Source: Apoderus coryli
Lineage: Eukaryota; Arthropoda; Insecta; Coleoptera; Attelabidae
NCBI GenBank assembly: GCA_911728435.2
Contig: OU452201.1
Location: forward strand, 1,798,001-1,862,000
Length of the DNA: 64,000 bases
Direction: 5' to 3'
The notes beneath the pieces were generated by a model, which had not been told where the DNA came from, made no database searches, and saw only the letters and a program-made list of their open reading frames with translations. A program made the translations under genes and the position numbers. Positions 56,001 through 60,753 of the stretch are shown piece after piece (position 1 is the first letter of the stretch; each line of letters starts with the position of its first letter).

Positions 56001-57425
56001 TGGCACACATAAAAAAGGGTATTTATTTCCATATAATTCTTTAACCAAATTAACATCCCTACCCAAATAATACTAAGACTTTCGTTAGCCGCCTGAGAAC
56101 TTCTACATAATCGTCAAAGTAACTCAATATATTTTCCAAATATGAACGTTTAATTTCTTCACATTAAGATTTGGGATCTCGTAAACTTCATATTATGAAT
56201 GTTATATGTATAAATATACGTACCTACGTACTTTAGAATAATGTAATCAGGAAAAAGTAAATGAGAACAGACTATTACTAATCTCTTGCATTTTTTACAA
56301 CTAAAAACTGTGTACCTACCTACTGACAGAAGTGGTTCAAATTTTTAAAAGCGTTTCTATTGTATCTGGAAAAATGCCAAAATGGTTTAAGCCCATTAAA
56401 TATAATTACTGGTAACAATGAGATCTACAAAATAAATAAAAGAATCTCAATAAAAGAACTGTATAGCGGAACACTTTAGAAAATATGCGCTATAAGAAAA
56501 TTCTTAATGGAGACTCTAATTAGCAATATTTGCAAATATCTGAAGGATAAAATATATTACCACACAAGAGTTACTAGCGGATTCTATTCGGAGTTTATTC
56601 TTACCACTCCTACTCAGAAAATTTTAACTTTAAATTAAACGTTGTTCAACACATAACCTATAATAATCACTGACTTGAAGTCAGTGGTAAAAATAAATAA
56701 ATTAAAAATTATTTACTGGGCGGGATCAATTTTGACACTAGAATCCTATAACTAATAGGTTAATTATACTACATTTGAATAACAATCGTCAACAAAACAG
56801 TTATGTGACGTCTTCGAATACACTGGGTCGTTGTCAAGCATATAGGGGTGGCAATAATAGCGGCTATATAATAATATTCATATTTGAATGTACAGGATTC
56901 GTAGGCCTTGAATAATAAATAAGATTATAAAGCCGCTGGTATTGTAATCATAAATCGCGATACTGATTACTGTCATCTGACATTCTACTATTTCGACAAT
57001 GTTACCAAGTCTAGTGGTGAAATTTAGGGATGTGGTGGATAATTTTTAAAAATCCAGTGACAAATTTTTTTTACAATTTTCTATCTTTTTTTTGACGTGA
57101 CAACCATGCAGTCATCAGTCAAATGTCAATTATAATTATTATTTCCGTGACTCAATTCAAGAAATGATTAATTAAATATTTTTATTTTAATACCTACATA
57201 CTGGTATGTAATAAAATAAACGTTAAAAACCACATATTATGTCAACAAATGATAATCACAATTCGAAAATAGAATAGTTTTAAATAAAACATAATAACTC
57301 ACCCGTTTAACTTGAAAATGTTCATGTCTCAAATTCTCATGGATCTCTTGATCAGCTCTCGTTGGTGCTTGAGCCACCGAATTTCTAAAATTGTCCAAAA
57401 CACCTTTGAATGTAAACTTTTTCAT
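1875..57425 (-). CDS. tomosyn: Tomosyn (syntaxin-binding protein 5 family), 17 coding exons, 3' end beyond window
   Basis: Tomosyn is a cytosolic WD40 protein that binds syntaxin and SNAP-25 and restrains synaptic vesicle priming. Joined exons (high to low): 57425-57303, 47745-47648, 40196-39999, 30036-29902, 29824-29761, 29693-29489, 28976-28901, 28845-28697, 25886-25592, 25525-25288, 25231-25091, 25028-24886, 24741-24510, 20847-20124, 4818-4702, 2392-2150, 2087-1875. Every junction has AG acceptor and GT donor, and all phases agree, giving about 1,131 codons. Family landmarks include RHGFPYQPT, ADDTLHLWN, VGTERGN, HESPVTCC, ADGSIKFWDAS, SFSRSRSSS and LWVGTSLGSVL. The Lgl-like double WD40 propeller region is present. 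The last exon seen ends near the family motif ASEKQARIVALP, so the C-terminal coiled R-SNARE segment lies left of position 1. The gene exceeds 55 kb, mostly transposon-filled intron. Identity is from recalled family sequence; the exon 15 acceptor is the least certain boundary. Confidence 0.97.
2150..2392 (-). CDS. tomosyn: Tomosyn exon 16
   Basis: Encodes DPTVCIPTLWVGTSLGSVLT, PVVVSMVGMTIFRVKGAVLC, FLDCSGALIP and EKRD. Matches LWVGT.LG.VL and G.I.R.KGA of the family. Acceptor TTTTGATTTTGCAG, donor GTATGT, phase 1. Confidence 0.96.
2881..4073. mobile_element. Non-autonomous element (about 735 bp plus nested MITE), copy 1
   Basis: Nearly identical to 46673-47408 over the whole length once the MITE at 3091-3542 is removed. 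Starts TCCCGATGGCAGCCAGTC after an A run; subterminal AGTAGATTTTT and AAAAATCTACT are inverted. Contains a (TA)n run near 3920. The nearly identical copy implies recent movement. Confidence 0.75.
3091..3542 (-). mobile_element. MITE family GGGTTATTCTTTCGTA, copy 1 (inverted relative to the others)
   Basis: Ends are GGGTTATTCTTTCGTAC and its reverse complement, flanked by TA on both sides as in Tc1/mariner-type MITEs. The copy at 46.9 kb of the surrounding element has no MITE here, giving an empty site. Relatives at 9749, 23141 and 54389. Confidence 0.8.
4702..4818 (-). CDS. tomosyn: Tomosyn exon 15
   Basis: Encodes KLDSSFSRSRSSSMSSLENI, SEAIQCLVFADSYSKKS, a strongly conserved tomosyn segment. 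Donor GTGAGT, phase 1. The acceptor is either the AG ending at 4819, as used here, or an AG ending at 4846; both keep phase. The exon sits only 23 bp beyond a 7-bp target duplication of a transposon. Confidence 0.9.
4819..7142. other. Tomosyn intron, no gene seen
   Basis: AT-rich sequence with no convincing coding segment on either strand. Short open stretches are random. Confidence 0.6.
7143..7568. mobile_element. 426-bp MITE with ACAGGGTGTCCC ends
   Basis: Left end ACAGGGTGTCCCAGAATATG, continuing into TGTGGGCAA. The right end is its imperfect reverse complement, ending GACACCCTGT. No coding content. Confidence 0.65.
7569..8388. other. Tomosyn intron, no gene seen
   Basis: AT-rich. No repeat or coding segment recognised. 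Confidence 0.5.
8488..9506 (-). pseudogene. Mariner transposase pseudogene
   Basis: Reads as a mariner transposase from MPPTIVSP at 9506. The start region, the helix-turn-helix part (KPIDIHREICEVYGQN), the first catalytic motif TGDETWV, the third motif YSPDLAPSDYH and the C-terminal IQKLVPRYDKCLN are all present. It has an in-frame TGA after about 17 codons, frameshifts near 9430 and 9206, and a deletion just before SPHVANGTKDL that removes the second catalytic aspartate (normally HDNARPH). It cannot encode an active enzyme. Confidence 0.93.
9563..10831. mobile_element. hAT-like non-autonomous element with exact 8-bp target duplication
   Basis: Ends CAGTGTTGTTGC and, in reverse, CAGTGTTGTTATTGC. 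Flanked by GGCGTCAG at 9555-9562 and 10832-10839, an 8-bp duplication as made by hAT transposases. Many AAGTAATAGA-like words lie near both ends. A diverged relative of its left end appears at 54345-54380. No transposase gene. Holds the MITE at 9749-10242. Confidence 0.85.
9749..10242 (+). mobile_element. MITE family GGGTTATTCTTTCGTA, copy 2, with a foreign right end
   Basis: The left 400 bp match the family. From about 10165 the sequence changes to the GCGTTTTTAGCGAAAGAACA type found at 1452-1530 and ends GTAGCGAAAGAAAGCACC. TA flanks both sides. The element looks like a recombinant of two related MITEs. Confidence 0.75.
11028..11441. mobile_element. MITE with ACAGGGTGTTACTTAAT ends
   Basis: Left ACAGGGTGTTACTTAAT, then GTCGTAAAT. 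Right is its imperfect reverse complement, ending TAAGTAACATCCTGT. No coding content. Confidence 0.65.
12562..12645. repeat. 84-bp near-perfect hairpin
   Basis: Arms share CACGACACAGTTAAGAAT and ATACGCTTTTA against their reverse complements, with one or two mismatches and a loop of about 15 nt. It could be a tiny MITE or a small-RNA precursor; sequence alone does not decide. Confidence 0.7.
12650..14389. other. Tomosyn intron, no gene seen
   Basis: Very AT-rich. No coding segment or clear element recognised. Confidence 0.5.
14390..14699 (-). CDS. Candidate alternative tomosyn exon 14b
   Basis: A 310-nt open segment of clearly higher GC than its surroundings, read from INGVTSSPVLPSNTHNQQIT to GRQYCSF, including MPPRRSRSQ and a short glutamine run. 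It starts after a pyrimidine-rich tract ending CATCATCCAG. It can end at a GTAGTA donor (position 14390) or earlier at GTACAC (position 14558). Both versions are phase 0 to 1, exactly like exon 14a, so it could replace 14a but cannot follow it in frame. It lies in the same intron and strand. I do not recognise the peptide. A separate small gene is possible. The hydrophobic stretch just before it is the polypyrimidine tract read as protein, not a convincing signal peptide. Confidence 0.5.
14988..16942. mobile_element. Element with TATAGGGTGGCTAATTT ends, holding a foldback element
   Basis: Left end TAGGGTGGCTAATTTCGATG, then GTTTTG and GTTATC. Right end in reverse is TAAGGGATGGCTAATTTTTA, then ATGGTTTTG and GTTATC. 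The match is imperfect, so the pairing is probable rather than certain. Confidence 0.5.
15552..16536. mobile_element. Foldback element with about 400-bp inverted arms
   Basis: 15552-15967 and 16135-16536 are diverged reverse complements, around a loop of about 170 bp. The outer ends are TACAGGGTGTTAGTAAATAA. Arms share GCAAATGCTTCGTTTT-like and CATTTGCATATCTCC segments and a GGCGCGC-containing part. No coding content. Confidence 0.8.
16943..17880. other. Tomosyn intron, no gene seen
   Basis: AT-rich. Open stretches near 17486-17788 show no family likeness. Confidence 0.5.
17885..18482. repeat. 201-bp tandem repeat, three copies
   Basis: Copies begin near 17895, 18096 and 18297, each holding AACCTGATGATTCC, GATAGAGGGCCCTATT and CCAACTCCGTTTTTCGATAT. 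The copies differ by only a few bases, so the array is young. Confidence 0.9.
18834..19991. mobile_element. Probable element with CAGTGTCCAAATAAT ends
   Basis: Left CACTGTGTCCAAATAAT, right in reverse GCAGTGTCCAAATAATGAC. A segment of the right end (AGAAGAGGACTGTCACAAG) recurs in diverged form near 19093. No coding content seen. Confidence 0.45.
20124..20847 (-). CDS. tomosyn: Tomosyn exon 14a, long hypervariable linker exon
   Basis: A 724-nt exon read from MGRSPESPTTLVNCPP to NFMRRF, phase 0 to phase 1. It carries the conserved TFNLKRQLSKVDLIKLKHPL patch near its residues 42-61. An acidic serine-rich stretch (EIDEIDLEESASS, DDEDDDTN) and a basic patch (RPPRNNKKKHSS) follow. This is the loop of the second propeller that varies most between tomosyns. 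Acceptor AAATTGCTTAG, donor GTAAGT. Confidence 0.92.
20848..23140. other. Tomosyn intron 13, no gene seen
   Basis: AT-rich. Holds a short hairpin at 22303-22343 (TGGAAATCAATGTAAATTA against its complement, TTCG loop) and an AAT microsatellite near 21546. Confidence 0.55.
23141..23586 (+). mobile_element. MITE family GGGTTATTCTTTCGTA, copy 3
   Basis: Full-length, ends GGGTTATTCTTTCGTAC and its reverse complement. Right flank TA; left flank AA, probably mutated. Confidence 0.85.
23587..24509. other. Tomosyn intron 13, near exon 13, no gene seen
   Basis: AT-rich. An open stretch at 24127-24333 lacks any recognisable motif. Confidence 0.5.
24510..24741 (-). CDS. tomosyn: Tomosyn exon 13
   Basis: Encodes LAYGNEAGLVIVDIEQKVCL, GSPDLYGAQDPYSRVPRSPKK and a linker ending RSPSIDQ. 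The RSPKK motif is typical of the family. Donor GTAAAT in phase 0, so the next exon must begin in phase 0. Confidence 0.95.
24886..25028 (-). CDS. tomosyn: Tomosyn exon 12
   Basis: Encodes EGPTLKVRQGVQKKPVGFQA, then LVCLTPWNNGEPPSHITALT and NSSYGL. Matches the G.EPP..IT.L..NSSYGL motif. Donor GTAAGT, phase 2. Confidence 0.95.
25091..25231 (-). CDS. tomosyn: Tomosyn exon 11
   Basis: Encodes ITVLEIPIVYELIDEGEVSP followed by a variable serine/aspartate-rich linker ending FDNKK. Acceptor TTTCTTTTTCTAG, donor GTAATT, phase 0 to 0. The first twelve residues fit the family segment after the A.HVI.Y strand. Confidence 0.92.
25288..25525 (-). CDS. tomosyn: Tomosyn exon 10
   Basis: Encodes HADGSIKFWDASAGTLQVLY, FEKPKNRSSEADDDPFAIH and a blade ending near VIFFTYKKSETSED. 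Start of the second propeller. Donor GTGAGT, phase 0; the upstream intron is 66 bp. Confidence 0.96.
25592..25886 (-). CDS. tomosyn: Tomosyn exon 9
   Basis: Encodes LQEPYAIIALLQNDLVVMDL, NPYPMDVHESPVTCCSYLAD, LIPAFYSVG and WPINGGTW, ending EIILTG. Donor GTGAGG, phase 2. The 135-bp tandem array lies in the intron upstream of it. Confidence 0.96.
25887..26680. other. Tomosyn intron 8, left part, no gene seen
   Basis: AT-rich. A hairpin lies near 26453-26495 (AATTAATATAATTA against its complement). AGCCCAAACTTTTGCGTTTT near 26641 recurs at 31196, marking an unassigned dispersed repeat. Confidence 0.5.
26831..28330. repeat. 135-bp tandem array, eleven copies plus a degenerate twelfth
   Basis: The word GAGTTACCCCGTAGATAACC recurs every 135 bp from 26831 to 28181 (26831, 26966, 27101, 27236, 27371, 27506, 27641, 27776, 27911, 28046, 28181), and a decayed copy begins at 28316. 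Inner copies are almost identical and end copies most diverged, as expected of unequal exchange. It lies in the tomosyn intron between exons 8 and 9. The flank at 26690-26760 matches 50480-50525 in reverse, so the array probably sits in a dispersed element. Confidence 0.95.
28697..28845 (-). CDS. tomosyn: Tomosyn exon 8
   Basis: Encodes EAYVIFSGGMPYDSRTP, the TTVLEM segment and ITICESPYTS. Donor GTAAGA, phase 1. The 51-bp intron to exon 7 is the shortest seen in this gene. Confidence 0.95.
28901..28976 (-). CDS. tomosyn: Tomosyn exon 7
   Basis: A 76-nt exon encoding RVTKDGKVEQCKAITKVEWK and TSKSG. Acceptor ACAATTTCAG, donor GTAAGT, phase 1 to 2. Matches the family segment ending KVE.KT..SGE. 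Confidence 0.93.
29489..29693 (-). CDS. tomosyn: Tomosyn exon 6
   Basis: Encodes LLIGYESGQIVLWDLR, WHYEGKQFMCSHTDGTL and SQPHG. Two WD40 blades. Donor GTAAGT, phase 1. The intron to exon 5 is only 67 bp. Confidence 0.95.
29761..29824 (-). CDS. tomosyn: Tomosyn exon 5
   Basis: A 64-nt exon encoding TRKTHPGAIVHLSDNPLDASK, the conserved HPG..VH.SDNP segment. Donor GTACGT, phase 0. Confidence 0.94.
29902..30036 (-). CDS. tomosyn: Tomosyn exon 4
   Basis: Encodes ITCVHLPLQSKWVYVGTERG through NWNKTIEL, one of the best conserved propeller segments of the family. Donor GTAAGT, phase 2. Confidence 0.95.
30037..32344. other. Tomosyn intron 3, right of exon 4, no gene seen
   Basis: AT-rich. The segment near 31413-31450 (GTACATAATACCCGCTAATT) repeats 28541-28585. 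No coding segment recognised. Confidence 0.5.
32345..32694 (+). pseudogene. THAP-domain gene fragment, frameshifted
   Basis: MRCIVLWCKNEG starts a THAP zinc finger. After a possible intron (GTAAGT at about 32408, TTTTTAG near 32480) comes RHDVWMRALG, then in another frame NVICSKHFAAEDI and LVPDAVPKLLLKR. These match the C..C, W, C..H and AVP landmarks of THAP domains. A frameshift near 32530 and a TAA near 32602 break it. THAP domains occur in host regulators and in P-element-type transposases; the fragment does not say which. Confidence 0.7.
32815..33005 (+). pseudogene. Possible downstream exon of the broken THAP gene
   Basis: An open stretch (HEIAENKSSTNHVLSQNTIA, STDDMEVVYMDTENI) ends at AGAG before GTAAGA. 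Position and strand fit the THAP fragment; I do not recognise the peptide. Confidence 0.3.
33700..34185. repeat. Dispersed repeat with GCCTCC/GGGCTCC motifs, copy A
   Basis: About 0.5 kb similar to copy B at 36116-36298 plus 37689-38095. Both contain GCCTCCGCTGTGTATAT, CGTTTTAATCGCCTCCG, CATTCATCTTATTGG and CATTGAAATAACACGGTAAC in the same order. Related GGCCTCC and GGAGCCCAGTGC words continue at 33410-33475 and 38410-38890. Confidence 0.8.
34798..35877 (+). mobile_element. DUF4817/DDE-type transposon remnant
   Basis: Ends read ATCCATGAAATGACTGTA and, in reverse on the right, GTCCATGAAATTACTGTA, both continuing to AACGCT. The coding remnant (35263-35822) starts MDHYSIAEKVDMLLVYG, the DUF4817 N-terminus common in arthropod transposons. 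It continues with a helix-turn-helix piece (ISRSTINNILRE) and ends with catalytic-type motifs FVHDGAPYF and RSPDLMPLDF. Stop codons, frameshifts and a large internal deletion make it dead. Confidence 0.8.
36302..37685 (+). mobile_element. 1,384-bp inverted-repeat transposon carrying an intact gene
   Basis: Ends are CACAGGCCAACA and its reverse complement. Inverted similarity extends about 140 bp inward (TTTGGTGCC, CTATCAG, TCTAGTTTTTGAGAT). Flanked by TTA at 36299-36301 and 37686-37688, a 3-bp target duplication confirmed by the uninterrupted repeat copy A near 33780. No transposase. The ends and 3-bp duplication recall CACTA-type elements, but I cannot assign a superfamily. Confidence 0.85.
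36761..37417 (+). CDS. Cysteine-rich orphan-family protein, N-terminal part, inside a transposon
   Basis: An uninterrupted 218-codon frame, intronless. Residues 10-70 hold CYVCG and ICKTC pairs in a probable zinc-binding module with SDFVKRAYLAYFGV and DKSWAPHFICKTC. Then come FGVPMVWREPRNHHDDCYFC (about 81-100), an acidic linker, and the segment NDLIRDLNLSKESAELLASR. I recall this as a widespread uncharacterised arthropod family whose longer members continue past this point with a second domain. This copy stops just after that segment, so it would be the N-terminal half only. Function unknown. AATAAA follows at about 37468. It lies wholly between the inverted ends of the element at 36302-37685. 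Confidence 0.85.
   Translation: MASTSRRTCVNHPDVFCYVCGEYTLKESRKRISDFVKRAYLAYFGVHLGDQDKSWAPHFICKTCVEHLRQWTTGKRKCLKFGVPMVWREPRNHHDDCYFCLVNIKGINRNNRHKWTYPDLDSARRPVVHSEEIPVPSFSSLPKLTEDDTETSTSDEVKRIQSENDSDFEADLATPQCFNQEELNDLIRDLNLSKESAELLASRLKEKNLLCRGTNITY
38096..39998. other. Tomosyn intron 3, repeat-rich left part
   Basis: At 38410-38890 more GGAGCCCAGTGC and GGCCTCC words of the 33.7-kb repeat family occur in both orientations. The rest is AT-rich with no coding segment seen. Confidence 0.55.
39999..40196 (-). CDS. tomosyn: Tomosyn exon 3
   Basis: Encodes LGQPGVDVHVRHD, then LQFLINEGALISVTADDTLHLWNF, a complete WD40 blade. It contains an alanine/glycine-rich stretch (DGPPGAAAV) where relatives usually have a shorter loop. 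Donor GTAAGT, phase 2. Confidence 0.95.
40300..40386. repeat. Perfect 36-bp inverted repeat with 15-nt loop
   Basis: 40300-40335 is the exact reverse complement of 40351-40386 (core AAACTTCGTCTTCTCCACAA). It lies in tomosyn intron 2, about 105 bp from the exon 3 acceptor. No mismatch at all. Confidence 0.97.
40387..41540. other. Tomosyn intron 2, no gene seen
   Basis: AT-rich with no recognised element. An open stretch from 41442 runs into the minisatellite array and is not supported as a gene. Confidence 0.5.
41548..43240 (+). repeat. 15-bp minisatellite array, plus-oriented arm (Ser-Asp coding)
   Basis: Unit GACTCGTCTGATTCG or GACTCGCCTGACTCG, tens of copies over 1.7 kb, GC-rich against an AT-rich surround. 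Read in one frame it gives runs of DSSDS and DSPDS; another frame gives TRLIR. Stops and indels interrupt all frames. A different 10-bp repeat interrupts it at 42905-43060. Confidence 0.95.
42905..43060 (+). repeat. CTACGCAAAG short tandem block inside the array
   Basis: About a dozen imperfect 10-bp units (CTACGCAAAG, GGTACGCGAG). The same junction, in reverse, is seen at the inner edge of the second arm near 44157-44180. Confidence 0.85.
43260..44155. other. Spacer between the two minisatellite arms
   Basis: AT-rich, unrelated to the arrays. No coding segment or element recognised. Confidence 0.6.
44157..46127 (-). repeat. 15-bp minisatellite array, minus-oriented arm with higher-order structure
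   Basis: The same unit in reverse complement (CGAATCAGACGAGTC). A marker segment (GAGCTTGAGTTAGGCGAGTC followed by CGAAGCAGACCAG) recurs about six times, at roughly 250-340 bp intervals from 44325 to 45836. This shows amplification in larger blocks. On this strand the aspartate-serine frame and others stay open for long stretches because the 15-bp unit lacks stops. Confidence 0.95.
46128..46672. other. Tomosyn intron 2, no gene seen
   Basis: Unassigned intron sequence with poly-A and poly-T runs. Confidence 0.5.
46673..47408. mobile_element. Non-autonomous element, copy 2 (no MITE)
   Basis: Same orientation as, and nearly identical to, 2881-4073 without the MITE. It ends 239 bp from tomosyn exon 2. 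Confidence 0.85.
47648..47745 (-). CDS. tomosyn: Tomosyn exon 2
   Basis: Encodes TFRHGFPYQPT through GSKCGSLR, the start of the first WD40 propeller. The acceptor follows TTATCTTTCAG. The donor is GTATCC, weaker than its neighbours, and leaves phase 2. Confidence 0.95.
47813..48709. mobile_element. hAT-like element, copy 2, inverted and end-truncated
   Basis: Reverse complement of 2474-2880 joined to 4074-4540. Its intact end is ATTCTCTGTTGTTCTCTG at 48692-48709. The other terminal 130 bp are missing. Confidence 0.85.
48710..51118. other. Tomosyn intron 1, no gene seen
   Basis: AT-rich. 50480-50525 matches the reverse of 26695-26745. Short open stretches, for example 49431-49622, are unsupported. 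Confidence 0.5.
51119..51713. mobile_element. 595-bp hAT-like element with CGATGTT subterminal repeats
   Basis: Ends GTGCTGGGCGATG and, in reverse, GTGCTGGGACATCG. TAGTATTTATTA directly flanks both sides (51107-51118, 51714-51725). About fifteen ACATCGATGTT-like words cluster at the two ends, the layout of hAT transposase binding sites. No transposase. Confidence 0.85.
52498..53340 (+). pseudogene. Unidentified broken coding sequence
   Basis: Protein-like segments follow one another in shifting frames: MPCSKFRINCHPGQLSQRN, then NTWLCVQSFPNKLHLSIYSI, DVHDFCGNVYIYKEISQDK, FAQSTPSHVVCNF, LPFLLQKKYYFTGNFIKF and VVILYSFASSKQTAVEKWKI. Composition is more gene-like than the surrounding intron. I do not recognise the family. 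Frameshifts and stops suggest a decayed gene or retrocopy. Confidence 0.45.
54389..54844 (+). mobile_element. MITE family GGGTTATTCTTTCGTA, copy 4
   Basis: Full length with TA on both sides. The left flank (54345-54380) resembles the left end of the hAT-like element at 9563. Confidence 0.85.
54845..57302. other. Tomosyn intron 1, upstream part, no gene seen
   Basis: AT-rich, no coding segment or clear element recognised. Confidence 0.5.
57303..57425 (-). CDS. tomosyn: Tomosyn exon 1 (start codon)
   Basis: Codons 1-41, starting MKKFTFKGVLDNFR and ending FQVKR before a GTGAGT donor in phase 0. An in-frame ATG lies nine codons upstream, but the MKKF start matches the known tomosyn N-terminus. 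Confidence 0.95.
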
Positions 57426-58405
57426 AACGTCCTTTCTATCGTCCTTCCGCATAGTAGGTACAAGAAACTAGATTTGTATCAAATTTATTCCCCAAACATT
57501 GTTTCCAGTGTATTGCGCCAAAATAAGATAGTTACAGTCTATTATTTTCGCATTTAGTGTCACAATAACAACATATTTTTTTTAATAACTGTTTTAATTA
57601 AGATTAAATATACACGGAAATATAAGGTATATGAATATGTCAGATAACGTATGGCTCCACTTTGCACAAATCTCACATTAACAATGCGCGATTTTAGATT
57701 TTCAGAATCCCCAGAATTTCAGCAAAATATGCAGCACAATTCAGTTACGACATACGTACGTGTAAACTACCCCTTTTTTTTCACATTTTGCTACCCCTGC
57801 TGAGTATCGATCTATTTCATGTCTTAGATTGAATACCTATGCTGTTCTGCGCTAGAGAATACAGCGCAAAATCAAACTTCTTGCTGATATTATTTAATAA
57901 CTATAACTTTTATTATTATTGCACAAAACACACTCAAATATTGTCTCGAAATGTTCTTATACACATGGATTTATCACTTCTATACTACAAACCAAATTTA
58001 CTACGATTGGGTTATACAAATCAATAACACCAAACTTGATGATGTTGTGAATCTGATATGAAAAAAATGGCACATGTTGAGCTGAAATGTACATACTACG
58101 ACATACGTTCCAACATTGCAATTAATTATCAACGTGGACGCTACAGTAACGACAGCGAAGGATATTGATAGTAGCGCGTAGATTCACACCAAATACCTGT
58201 TTGACATCAATTGCACAGCTGATTAACTGAATAGTTTACAAATAATACTTTTCGAATCGATCACAAATAATGTAACCTCAAATAAATAAGTGTTTGATTA
58301 GCTTTTATTTATTATCAGATTCATTTAATTATTTTAATCACAATTGTGGTGGCAGTCCCAACACGCGGTGTTTTTAATTATTTTTATTTTTTATTAATTT
58401 CAATT
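57426..58405. promoter_or_regulatory. Divergent intergenic region between tomosyn and coproporphyrinogen oxidase
   Basis: Roughly 980 bp between the two start codons must hold the oxidase promoter. It would also hold the tomosyn promoter unless tomosyn has 5' untranslated exons elsewhere. I see no reliable TATA or initiator. Confidence 0.45.
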
Positions 58406-60715
58406 ATGTTTTTTAAAGTATTAGTACAAAACTTTGCTGTAGTTTATTATCAAAGGCAGCGTACAGTCTCTAAGCTAAGGTAAAAAAAAATAGTTATCCA
58501 TTCATACATTAGAATAGGAAACTGAATATGTAAATGAATATTATAAAGCGTCTGGTAATAAGTATTACTTGCATATTTTTATCTTGTTATTGTATAACAA
58601 TATTATCTTGTAGTATTACAAGATACTGTTGAGCGAGATAATATTCACGGAATAGAAGATATCAGAATAACTACAAAGAACAAAGATATATATTACGTAG
58701 GTCTATAAAACAATATTTTTTATTTATAAGACATGGGATTTATAAATATGTTTATGAATTTCATAATTTATCAAAGATATACATTTATCTACAATGTTAG
58801 AATCGATTATATTTCATATAATATGAAGGCTGAAGGGTGTTCCTGATTATTATCTATTCTGTGCCGGAATTAGCACAGCGAGATCACAGAGATACAGTGG
58901 TTGCCAGAAGTGAGTACTACAATTGGATCTGAAACGATACACTTTTTAGGAAATATGGATCATTTTTCTCTAGTTCATTGGCATTATTCGGAGCTAAAAA
59001 TGCTATTGATACGGAAAGTTTCATGGCACTTCCAATTACGCCCGTAGAACATCTTTCTGAGAAATGTGATGAAGATATGAAAGCCAAAGTTGAACTATTA
59101 ATACTGAAAGTTCAATCAGATTTTTGTAAAGCCCTAGAAAATGAGGAAAACGGTGTAAAGTTTCTCATTGACCGATGGGAACGAAAAGAAGGTGGTGGTG
59201 GAATCACTTGTGTTCTCCAGAATGGTAAAGTTTTCGAAAAGGCTGGAGTTAATATTTCAGTTGTCTCTGGTGAACTGTCTCCGGGTAAGAATGATGATTT
59301 TTAGAGTATTTTTATAGTAATGTTATATGGAAACATATTCCAGCGGCAGCAGCACAAATGCGATCAAGAGGTAAAAAATTACAAGAAGGTAAATTACCGT
59401 TTTTTGCAGCAGGAGTTAGCGCTGTAATTCATCCTGTCAATCCAATGGTCCCTACGATTCATTTTAATTATAGGTAATTAGAGACAGGGAGGAAACAATT
59501 TATTTATAATGCTAATGGTGTAACAATCCAGGTATTTCGAAATCCAGAATGGAATGGAGACTCAATGGTGGTTCGGAGGAGGTACAGACTTAACTCCATA
59601 TTATCTAAACACCGCAGATGCAATCCATTTCCATACAGTATTAAAAAGTACATGTGACAAACATGACAAAAGTTATTATCCAAAATTTAAAAAATGGTGC
59701 GACGACTACTTTAATATCCCACATAGGGGTGAACGACGTGGCGTCGGCGGCATATTCTTCGATGACTTAGACACCCCCGATCAAGACAAGTGCTTTGATT
59801 TTGTACAAGACTGCGCGAATTCAGTGATACCGTCCTATATCCCTCTCGGTAAGTTTCAATCATCATAGCATTAAATAATGTTACCCATATCAAGTCTACT
59901 GCCATTTGGATTCAAAAATTGACTTACGTGGCGCTTCTGTACATATTCCGTGATTGTTTAAGCTGCTGTCAAACTACTGACCACAGATAAATTATTTATA
60001 GGACTGCAACTTTATCACTGCAGTTACAGACTACACGGGCGCCACCTATACAATACTCGGCGAAACGACATGTCATTTTAATGCAAATTTCTATTTCTAA
60101 CATGTTATGTTTCTAATTTTGTAGTGAAAAGACATAAAGTAGCTAAATATCTCGGTAAGTTTCAATCATCATAGCATTAAATAATGTTACCGATATCAAA
60201 TCTACTGCCATTGGATTCAAAAATTGACTTACGTGCTGTCAAACTACTGACCACAGATAAATTATTTATAGGACTGCAACTTTATCACTGCAGTTACAGG
60301 CGACACCTATACAATACTCGGCGAAACGACATGTCATTTTAATACAAATGTCTATTTTTAACATGTTATGTTTCTCATTTTGTAGTTAAAAGACATAAAG
60401 TAGCTAAATATACTAAAGCAGAACGAGAATGGCAGTTATTACGCCGTGGGCGATATGTCGAATTCAACTTAATTTATGATAGAGGAACCAAATTTGGAAT
60501 GTTTACACCTGGTGCTAGATACGAAAGTATTTTAATGTCATTACCGCTTTATGCTGTAAGTGCCTTAAATAGCTAAATAAATCCTCGCTCACTTGTACAT
60601 TGGTTTGTTTCAGAAATGGGAATATATGAATCAACCACAAGAAGGTAGTCCAGAATGTGAGTTGCTGGAAGTGTTAAGGAATCCAAAAAATTGGGTAGAC
60701 ACAACTGTAGAATAA
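58406..60715 (+). CDS. Coprox: Coproporphyrinogen-III oxidase, oxygen-dependent, mitochondrial
   Basis: Converts coproporphyrinogen III to protoporphyrinogen IX in haem synthesis, in the mitochondrial intermembrane space. Exons: 58406-58479, 58950-59284, 59344-59473, 59532-59848, 60386-60555, 60614-60715; all junctions GT-AG and in phase, 375 residues. Exon 1 ([19 protein letters not shown]) is basic and lacks acids, as in a mitochondrial import signal; it is chosen on phase and composition. Landmarks: [47 protein letters not shown], the signature KKWCDDYF with HRGERRG and GGIFFDD, and [25 protein letters not shown] lies at 60737-60742. A tandem duplication in the intron before exon 5 may add a 30-nt exon. 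Confidence 0.95.
59845..60411 (+). repeat. Tandem duplication spanning an exon-intron border of the oxidase gene
   Basis: 59845-60150 and 60151-60411 are near-identical (both start CTCGGTAAGTTTCAATCATC and end GTAGCTAAATAT). The second lacks about 45 bp. The unit runs from the end of exon 4 through the intron into exon 5. Confidence 0.95.
60125..60154 (+). CDS. Coprox: Possible duplicated 30-nt cassette exon of the oxidase gene
   Basis: Copy of the start of exon 5, preceded by TTTTGTAG and followed by GTAAGT, phase 1 to 1. If spliced in it would insert [10 protein letters not shown] before the normal [10 protein letters not shown] without changing frame. Whether it is used is unknown. Confidence 0.5.
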
Positions 60716-60753
60716 TATTTTAAAATATATATTTGCAATAAATGTACAAAAGT

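Noticed and set aside
59711..59905. Minus-strand open frame
   Set aside because: Antisense of the most conserved oxidase exon.
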